Shown here: positions 58,749-64,000 of the stretch, in pieces
Position numbering within the stretch: position 1 is the first letter of the stretch
Layout of the letters: each line of letters opens with the position of its first letter
Assembly: GCF_010727605.1 (NCBI RefSeq)
Contig: NZ_AP022568.1
Location: forward strand, 3,348,001-3,412,000
Direction of reading: 5' to 3'
DNA: 64,000 nucleotides
Origin: Mycobacterium simiae
GTDB taxonomy: Bacteria > Actinomycetota > Actinomycetes > Mycobacteriales > Mycobacteriaceae
Made by a program: the position numbers and the translations under genes
The notes under the pieces: model-generated
The model's database searches: none
What the model saw: the letters and a program-made list of their open reading frames with translations, nothing else
What the model was told of the DNA's origin: nothing

Positions 58749-59162
58749 TTAGGCCTGTACCAAAACGTCATTGCCGACGACGCGTACCGGATAGGTGCGG
58801 ATACTCCATTCCGGCTTGACCGCGGTGGTGCCAGTCGCCAGCTCGAAACCCCATTGATGCCACGGGCAGTAGATGTATTCCAGGTCGCGCACCATCACCG
58901 AGTCGCCCGGCGCGGTCTCGTCGACGATGGTGCGACCTCGAGCGCGTCCCGAACAGAGCGGACCGCCTTGATGCGGGCAGTAATTCGCGATCGCGTAGAA
59001 GGCGCCGTTGACGTTGTACACACCGACGCCATGACGCCCGATCGGTACCAACTTGTGTGTGCCCGGCGGGATTTCGTCGACGGTGGCGACAACGTGTTCG
59101 CGACCCTGGGCGAGACGGGGTTCGGGGCGCCGCGTGGTTGCCCCTTCCTCTTTGGCCGTCAA
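58749..59162 (-). CDS. Stand-alone Rieske [2Fe-2S] protein
   Basis: Protein of 137 residues: NYCPHQGGPLC with Cys-x-His and EYIYCPWHQWGF with Cys-x2-His form the cluster site; it lacks an oxygenase domain. It may be a ferredoxin for a Rieske oxygenase such as the one at 40081 (candidate, not shown). TTG 59162 overlaps the end of the amidohydrolase gene. The operon links it to two amidohydrolases and a hydrolase. Confidence 0.88.
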   Translation of the reverse strand: MTAKEEGATTRRPEPRLAQGREHVVATVDEIPPGTHKLVPIGRHGVGVYNVNGAFYAIANYCPHQGGPLCSGRARGRTIVDETAPGDSVMVRDLEYIYCPWHQWGFELATGTTAVKPEWSIRTYPVRVVGNDVLVQA

Positions 59163-59163
59163 C

Positions 59164-60309
59164 TCAAAGCACCCGGGTCTGACCCTCGAGGACCGGCACG
59201 GTCTCGGGTAGGTGGTAGGTGGCGATGCCGTTCTTGTACATCACCGCATCCCGCGCGTGCTTAGGCAGGTGTTTGACCAGCCACCGTGGATCGTCGAATG
59301 TCCAATGCGGGTAGTCCGACGAGAACAGCAGAATCTTCTCGCACTCCATCCATTCCAGCGCGCGGGTCAGCTCCGTCTTGTCTTCGGGATAGTCCAGCGG
59401 CTGGGTGGTGAACTTGATGTGGTCCTTGACGTACTCCGACGGCTTGCGCTTGATGTCGACCCACGATTTGCGGGCCTGGTAAATCGCGTCCATGCGCCAC
59501 ATCAGCGGCAGGATCCAGGTGAACGCGTGCTCGACGAAAACGATGCGCAGCGACGGGAATCGATCGAAAACACCGTCGAAGATCAGGCTCATCACCTGGT
59601 TGGCGGCTAGCAGCGAGTAGGTCACCATGAAGTCGTGGTTGTAGCTGGGGAAGCCCACCGGCGGGATGGGCAACTCGTCGAATTGGCTGCGCGACAGGTG
59701 GCAACTCACGGTGATGTCGTGCTTGGTGGCGGCTGCCCAGATCGGATCGTACTTCGGATGACCCCAGGACGGCCGCGGCTCGGCCTTGATCAGGATCTGC
59801 GCCATGTAGGGGTGCCCGGCCCACTTCTCGATCTCGCGCGCGGATTCCGCCGGCTCCTCGATGGCGCAGCAGATCGAACCGCGCCACCGTTGGTGCCAAT
59901 TGTTGTGGCTGTCCAGCCAGTGATTGGCCTGCCAGTCGTTCAGCGCGGCCGACATCGCGTGCTGCGCTTCGGGTAGGCGCGCCGGGTAGGCGGCCGGTTC
60001 CAGAATGGCGATGTCCGAACCCGCCTCCATGATGAGCTGGCGAAACGCTAAATCGGGGTCGCTGCAGGGAAATTCGCCGTTGGCGGGGAAAGAGTCCACC
60101 CGCATCGCGTAAGAGTGGGCGTAGTCGGGAGCGTCGTAGTAGATCTGCTCGCCAACAGTGCGGGTCAGGAAATACTTACTGCGCCAAGGCTCGGGGATGT
60201 ATGGGACGAGCTCACCGCGTTTGGGTGCCGGGTGGACATCCGAATCGACGCAACGGACCGCAATGCGCTCGGTTGCCGGAACCCGCTCCTGGGAATGGGT
60301 CAACGTCAT
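59164..60309 (-). CDS. Amidohydrolase family protein (PF04909 type), intact metal site
   Basis: Protein of 381 residues: CVDSDVHPAPKRGELVPY, VSCHLSRSQFDELP, FVEHAFTWILPLMWRMD and LLFSSDYPHWTFDDP supply the metal-binding positions, including the Asp in SSDYPHW. It is 31 bases downstream of its paralogue at 60340, which has lost that Asp. Likely a decarboxylase or hydrolase. It starts at ATG 60309. Confidence 0.88.
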   Translation of the reverse strand: MTLTHSQERVPATERIAVRCVDSDVHPAPKRGELVPYIPEPWRSKYFLTRTVGEQIYYDAPDYAHSYAMRVDSFPANGEFPCSDPDLAFRQLIMEAGSDIAILEPAAYPARLPEAQHAMSAALNDWQANHWLDSHNNWHQRWRGSICCAIEEPAESAREIEKWAGHPYMAQILIKAEPRPSWGHPKYDPIWAAATKHDITVSCHLSRSQFDELPIPPVGFPSYNHDFMVTYSLLAANQVMSLIFDGVFDRFPSLRIVFVEHAFTWILPLMWRMDAIYQARKSWVDIKRKPSEYVKDHIKFTTQPLDYPEDKTELTRALEWMECEKILLFSSDYPHWTFDDPRWLVKHLPKHARDAVMYKNGIATYHLPETVPVLEGQTRVL

Positions 60310-60339
60310 CTCAGCACTCCTCGGTCTTGCGTCTTGCCT

Positions 60340-61440
60340 CTACTGTGCGCTTACCCCGGCGGGGATGTCTATGCCGTAGAGCTGTGCCGCGTTGCGCCAG
60401 CACAGCTTTTCGCGCTGCTCGGCGGACAGGGCGCGGGGCAGCTGCTGCGCATCGCCGCATTGCCAGTGCGGGTAGCTGGAGCCGAACATCACCATGTTGT
60501 CCTTGCCGGTGAAGCCGAACCATTCGCCGGCGAATTCGACATCGCCGGGCCCGTCGAGACTGCCCTGCACGAAATACACGTGACCGGGCAGGTAGTCGCT
60601 GGGAATTCGTGGCGCCCACGGCGTCTGCTCGAGGTGCGGCCGGCCGAACGTGTCCATCCGCCAGATGAACGGCGTGATGAAGTCGGCGGCCCCATCGCCC
60701 CACACGAACCTGAGGCCGTCGAATCGCTCGAACACTCCCTCGGCGATCATGTTCATCTGGTGATAGAGGTAGTTCAGCGCCATGAAGCTGACGTACTGCT
60801 CATAAGTGCGGGTGTTCCCGCTCGGCGTCGGGGGGAGCGCGATGCCGGAGCCCACTTCGATATGGGCGGCGACGGGCAGGCCGGCGTCGGCGGCGGCTTC
60901 CCACAGCGGCCAGAACTGCGGTTTGCCGTACAGCTCACGGGACTGCAACGGCACGCCGATCTGGACCACGCGCGGATGCGACCGCCACTTCTCGATCTCG
61001 CGCAGCGCGCCGGGGATGTCATCGGGGTTGACGCGGATGGTGCCACGGAACCGCTCGCCGAAGGTGTCGGACTCCAGCCACTTCGACACCATCATTTCGT
61101 TGTGCGCGGCGTGCAGCGCCGTCCCCAGGTGTCGGTCTGGCATGATGCCTCGGGCCATCGGGTGCAGGACGGCCACGTCGACCCCGCGCTTCGAAAAGAG
61201 CTCGCGGCCAACGAATTCAGGGTCCGAACCGGGGTACCCCCGGTTCGGACCTTCGGTGTTGGGCGCATATTCACCGCCCGGTGCGCCGTACCAGTCCATC
61301 TCGTAGTCGGGGAAGCCACGACTCTTGAACGGCTCACGCAGGGTCGCGCGCAGCGCCTTGTTGGAGGGAAAGAAGATGTGCACGCTCGCGTCGATCAGCG
61401 GGGTGCTGGTTCCGTCAGCATGTTCGATCACGACCGCCAC
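60340..61440 (-). CDS. Amidohydrolase family paralogue with altered metal site
   Basis: Protein of 366 residues sharing the layout of the downstream neighbour. It keeps IDASVHIFFP and VAAHIEVG, but reads MFGSSYPHWQC where the neighbour has LLFSSDYPHW, so the conserved Asp is Ser; FVWGDGAADFITPFIWRMD replaces the usual FVEHA. The metal-assisted chemistry must be lost or changed. GTG 61440 starts it, following the long intergenic region with a regulon operator. Confidence 0.85.
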   Translation of the reverse strand: MAVVIEHADGTSTPLIDASVHIFFPSNKALRATLREPFKSRGFPDYEMDWYGAPGGEYAPNTEGPNRGYPGSDPEFVGRELFSKRGVDVAVLHPMARGIMPDRHLGTALHAAHNEMMVSKWLESDTFGERFRGTIRVNPDDIPGALREIEKWRSHPRVVQIGVPLQSRELYGKPQFWPLWEAAADAGLPVAAHIEVGSGIALPPTPSGNTRTYEQYVSFMALNYLYHQMNMIAEGVFERFDGLRFVWGDGAADFITPFIWRMDTFGRPHLEQTPWAPRIPSDYLPGHVYFVQGSLDGPGDVEFAGEWFGFTGKDNMVMFGSSYPHWQCGDAQQLPRALSAEQREKLCWRNAAQLYGIDIPAGVSAQ

Positions 61441-61607
61441 CCTTCGGTTCCGGTAGCCAGAGTGAGCCCAACGCGGTCACAAGATAGATAATCTAACATT
61501 CTTCTCGGCTGCCGATCAATGGATTTCCGGTAAGCGTCTCGGTTAATGATAAGACCAGGTAGTTGCCGGTATTGTCGTCATCAGAGCAACTGTCGTTCTT
61601 CAATCAG

Positions 61608-61622
61608 GATAATACCATTCTC
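61608..61622. promoter_or_regulatory. Regulon operator, one mismatch
   Basis: GATAAT-ACC-ATTCTC, one mismatch from GAGAAT-N3-ATTCTC, in the divergent region between the amidohydrolase and membrane-protein genes. It could control either. Confidence 0.6.
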
Positions 61623-61703
61623 CCCGTTCGTGGTTCGTGATCCACTGCTGCGCGGAGGTTGCGTTTCGGGTTCTGCCACTTCGCCCGGCTGAATGGCCCG
61701 GTT

Positions 61704-61715
61704 TACAGATCTGTA
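61704..61715. promoter_or_regulatory. Palindrome TACAGATCTGTA
   Basis: A 12-base perfect palindrome about 120 bases upstream of the membrane-protein start. It may be an operator; no known regulator was assigned. Confidence 0.35.
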
Positions 61716-61835
61716 CCGATTGTCACGGCGCTCACGGTCTCAGCGATTTCTCAGCGGACCTGCGCCAGCATGTGGATTGCTCGGCAGGAACGGCACGCGG
61801 CCCACTTATGAGAACGAGACCGGAAGGTCGTCTTG

Positions 61836-62681
61836 ATGACGGACGTTACGAGACACGCGTTGACCAAGGTGCCAGCGGTCACGTTGGGCTTCTGGATCAT
61901 CAAAGTCCTGGCGACGACGCTGGGCGAGACCGGCGGCGACACCGTCACGATGACGCTGGACTGGGGATACGCCGCCGGCGTTGGGCTCTTCGGCTTCGCG
62001 TTGGTGGCACTGGTTGCCGCGCAGATCTATGCCAAGCGATTTCATCCGACCTTGTACTGGGCGACGATCATTGCCTCGACGACGTTCGGCACGGTGTTGG
62101 CCGATTACGCCGATCGGTCGCTCGGGATCGGCTACACGGGCGGCTCGCTACTGCTGCTGACGTGTCTGCTGGCGACCCTGGCACTGTGGCGGTGGTCGGA
62201 GGGGACGGTCTCGGTCAGCACGGTTTGCACGCCCAGGGTGGAGGCGTTCTACTGGGCAACCATTACGTTTTCTCAGACGCTCGGCACCGCGCTGGGCGAT
62301 TGGCTCGCCGACACGAGCGGATTCGGCTATGAACGCGGCGCGCTGGTCTTCGGTACGGCACTGCTCGCAGTCGTGGGCCTTTACTACTGGACCGGCATCT
62401 CGCGCGTCGCCCTGTTTTGGGTGGCATTCATCCTGACTAGGCCGCTGGGCGCAACCGTCGGTGACCTGCTGGATAAGCCTGTCGCCGACGGAGGCCTTGC
62501 CCTGAGTCGCCCGCTGGCTTCCGCGGTTCTCGGCGCGCTGATCGTCGCGTTGCTCATCGTCCTGCCGCAGCGCGCTGGCCGTCACCCCGGGCACGCCGAC
62601 GGGACGACGGCGACATCGCGGCGAGGAGCGAAATCCAACGAACGTCAGCCGGCAGGCGACAGTCCGGACCCAAACTCGTGA
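61836..62681 (+). CDS. Four-repeat integral membrane protein (COG4705-like)
   Basis: Protein of 281 residues with four imperfect repeats, each about 55 residues. Their cores read FWIIKVLATTLGETGGD, YWATIIASTTFGTVLAD, YWATITFSQTLGTALGD and FWVAFILTRPLGATVGD. Each repeat contains two membrane segments, giving about eight in all. ATG 61836 follows GGAAGG; TTG 61833 is just upstream. COG4705 proteins are uncharacterised membrane proteins; the repeated acidic residue in the hydrophobic core (GETGGD, LADYAD, LGDWLAD, VGDLLDK) suggests ion transport, inferred only. A response regulator gene follows. Confidence 0.85.
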   Translation: MTDVTRHALTKVPAVTLGFWIIKVLATTLGETGGDTVTMTLDWGYAAGVGLFGFALVALVAAQIYAKRFHPTLYWATIIASTTFGTVLADYADRSLGIGYTGGSLLLLTCLLATLALWRWSEGTVSVSTVCTPRVEAFYWATITFSQTLGTALGDWLADTSGFGYERGALVFGTALLAVVGLYYWTGISRVALFWVAFILTRPLGATVGDLLDKPVADGGLALSRPLASAVLGALIVALLIVLPQRAGRHPGHADGTTATSRRGAKSNERQPAGDSPDPNS

Positions 62682-62728
62682 TTACATCGCGCCTTTCGCG
62701 GGCCCGGCGCACGACGTAGCGTACCGAT

Positions 62729-63397
62729 ATGAGAGTCCTGCTTGTCGAGGACGAGGCGCGGTTATCGGCGACGTTGTCGATGGGGCTCAGGGCGGAGGGC
62801 TTCGTCGTGGTGGCTGTGGGCACCGGCATCGAAGGCCTGCACGAGGCCACCGAGAACACCTTCGACGTCGTAATTCTTGACATCATGTTGCCCGGGCACA
62901 GCGGGTATGAGGTCCTGCGCCGAATGCGGGCGCGGGAGGTCTGGACGCCGGTGCTCATGCTGACAGCCAAGGATGGCGAGTACGACGAAACCGATGCGTT
63001 CGAGCTCGGAGCAGATGACTATCTGACCAAACCGTTTTCGTTCAGGGTGCTGGTGGCCCGTCTCCGTGCATTGGCGCGGCGCGGCGCGCCAGAGCGGCCG
63101 GTAGTCATGACGGCGGGATCGCTGTCACTGGATCCCGCTCGGCACACGGTGCAGCGCGGCTCCAGCCCGATCTCGCTGACCCCGCGTGAGTACGGGCTAC
63201 TGGAGTTTCTGATGCGCAAAAAAGACATCGTGGTGACCAAGGCGGAGATCTTGCGCAACGTCTGGGATGCCCATCATCAAGGGCCCGACAACGTCGTCGA
63301 GGTGTACATGGGGTACCTACGCCGTAAGATCGACATTCCCTTTGGCACCAACACCATTGAAACGCTTCGTGGCGTCGGTTACCGCCTGATCGGCTGA
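62729..63397 (+). CDS. OmpR/PhoB-family response regulator
   Basis: Protein of 222 residues: receiver domain with phospho-acceptor Asp51 (VVILDIMLPG), acidic pocket VEDEA near residue 7, Lys in YLTKPF near residue 102, and a C-terminal winged helix (LTPREYGLLEFLMRKKDIVVTKAEILRNVWD ... VVEVYMGYLRRKI). It starts 47 bases after the membrane-protein gene and may control it. The partner kinase is probably the convergent gene at 63513, an unusual arrangement for a cognate pair. Confidence 0.92.
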   Translation: MRVLLVEDEARLSATLSMGLRAEGFVVVAVGTGIEGLHEATENTFDVVILDIMLPGHSGYEVLRRMRAREVWTPVLMLTAKDGEYDETDAFELGADDYLTKPFSFRVLVARLRALARRGAPERPVVMTAGSLSLDPARHTVQRGSSPISLTPREYGLLEFLMRKKDIVVTKAEILRNVWDAHHQGPDNVVEVYMGYLRRKIDIPFGTNTIETLRGVGYRLIG

Positions 63398-63512
63398 GCG
63401 AAAACCTCTCAACGCCGACGTCTCGGGCCGCGGCTGCGCCGCCTAGTGACGAGAAGACCTGGACCGTACTCGATGACCGAGGCCTCGGGCTTGACCACGT
63501 TGTTGGGTTGTT

Positions 63513-64000
63513 TCAGCGAGATCCGTCTTTTCTCTGAGGAAATGTCACGATCATTGTGGTTCCGCCGCCGGGTCGGTCGTCAATGGTAACCGTGCCGCCG
63601 TGTGCGGCCGCGATCTCGGCGACGATCGCCAAGCCCAAACCGGTTCCGCCGCCGGTGCGGGCCCGATCATCGTCCAGTCGCACGAACCGCTCGAAGACCC
63701 GGCCACGATCGGCGGCCGCGATGCCGGGGCCGTCATCGCTGACGGTGAGTATCGCCATACCGTCCCGGCTACCGACGCAAATATCGACGCGTGAATTAGC
63801 ATGGCGGACCGCATTTTCGATGAGGTTGCGGATGGCACGGCCCACCGCCGCCGGGTCGCCGATGAACGTTGTCGGGCAGGTATCGGTGCGAATCTCGCGT
63901 TGTGAGTCGCGTCGCAACCGGTCCGCCTCAACCTCCGCGAGGTCCGCGAGAGGCACCACATCGTTGCGTAGCACCAGGTTTCGCTCGTCGGCACGCGCGA
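63513..64000 (-). CDS. Sensor histidine kinase, C-terminal part (cut by window edge)
   Basis: At least 162 residues up to the right edge. Visible are the N box (IRNLIENAVRHANSRVD), G1/F/G2 boxes (VSDDGPGIAAADRGRVFERFVRLDDD and GGTGLGLAIVAEIAAAHGGTV) of the HATPase domain. The His box and sensor domain lie beyond 64000. The frame stays open through the edge, so the gene is not complete here. It converges with the response regulator (115 bases apart). Confidence 0.88.
   Translation of the reverse strand, partial: ARADERNLVLRNDVVPLADLAEVEADRLRRDSQREIRTDTCPTTFIGDPAAVGRAIRNLIENAVRHANSRVDICVGSRDGMAILTVSDDGPGIAAADRGRVFERFVRLDDDRARTGGGTGLGLAIVAEIAAAHGGTVTIDDRPGGGTTMIVTFPQRKDGSR

Larger units (their letters stand above)
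61441..61835. other. Long divergent intergenic region
   Basis: About 395 bases between the leftward amidohydrolase operon and the rightward membrane protein. It contains the regulon operator at 61608-61622, a 12-base palindrome at 61704-61715, and AT-rich stretches (61485-61500) suitable for promoters. No convincing gene or RNA gene was seen. Confidence 0.5.

Noticed and set aside
58734..58750. GATTCTCCTGTGG upstream of a hydrolase, considered as a regulon half-site
   Set aside because: Only one half-site and located between co-transcribed genes.
61485..61510. AGATAATCTAACATTCTTCTC, considered as a second operator
   Set aside because: The half-sites are at the wrong spacing and four mismatches are needed; the copy at 61608 is much better.
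63398..63512. GC-rich inverted segment (GGCCGCGGC...GCCGCC) as a terminator
   Set aside because: Pairing is short and there is no T tract; not strong enough to call.

Overview
The window is high-GC actinobacterial DNA and almost certainly mycobacterial. The markers are an MmcO-type multicopper oxidase lipoprotein, a DUF5313 membrane protein, a mycofactocin-type short-chain dehydrogenase (SDR), several P450/ferredoxin pairs with CxxXxxC...CP ferredoxins, GTG/TTG starts and probable leaderless promoters. No rRNA, tRNA, IS element, phage gene or CRISPR array was seen. The content is overwhelmingly catabolic: ring-cleaving and ring-hydroxylating enzymes, P450s, acyl-CoA dehydrogenases, CoA transferases and amidohydrolases, with several local regulators.

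Layout. (1) 1-7.8 kb, +: a tightly overlapping operon with an MhpA-like flavin hydroxylase (cut by the left edge), an MhpB-like extradiol dioxygenase, a KstD-like dehydrogenase, a luciferase-like oxidoreductase, an SDR, a cyclase-family hydrolase and an alpha/beta hydrolase, suggesting hydroxylation, meta-cleavage and hydrolysis of a cyclic substrate. (2) 7.9-19 kb, -: an AraC regulator, a secretory-lipase-like hydrolase with an MFS exporter, the multicopper oxidase, two NAD(P)-binding proteins, a 930-residue LuxR/LAL regulator and a membrane protein. (3) 19-29.6 kb, +: an SDR, a TetR regulator, a ferredoxin-P450 pair, an amidohydrolase, two M24-fold proteins (the second with a degraded metal site), a tandem CaiB/BaiF CoA transferase and an SDR. 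The SDR and TetR promoters carry the same CAAGYGCTTG palindrome in the same geometry. (4) 29.6-31.4 kb: an SDR and an OhrR-like MarR regulator diverging from a perfect operator, then a DUF5313 gene.

(5) 31.4-61.8 kb: a catabolic supercluster in several divergent operons. It holds three P450s, three ferredoxins, a Rieske oxygenase with an unknown 107-residue partner, four acyl-CoA dehydrogenase genes, a beta-oxidation trio, a DUF35-thiolase fusion, a NuoF-like flavoprotein with its own ferredoxin, a stand-alone Rieske protein and several amidohydrolases. A palindrome GAGAAT-N3-ATTCTC recurs in intergenic regions here: three perfect copies (33666, 34517, 41953), one copy with one mismatch (61608) and two with two mismatches (48260, 55174). 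It is best explained as the operator of a local regulon, perhaps read by the TetR protein at 33744-34460. (6) 61.8-64 kb: a four-repeat membrane protein, an OmpR-type response regulator and a convergent histidine kinase cut by the right edge.

The strongest leads are the GAGAAT-N3-ATTCTC regulon, the Rieske operon with its unknown partner, the DUF35-aldolase fusion, the NuoF-like/ferredoxin module, and several family members that have lost catalytic or metal-binding residues beside intact relatives. Substrates are not identifiable from sequence alone; sterol-, terpenoid- or aromatic-like molecules are plausible.
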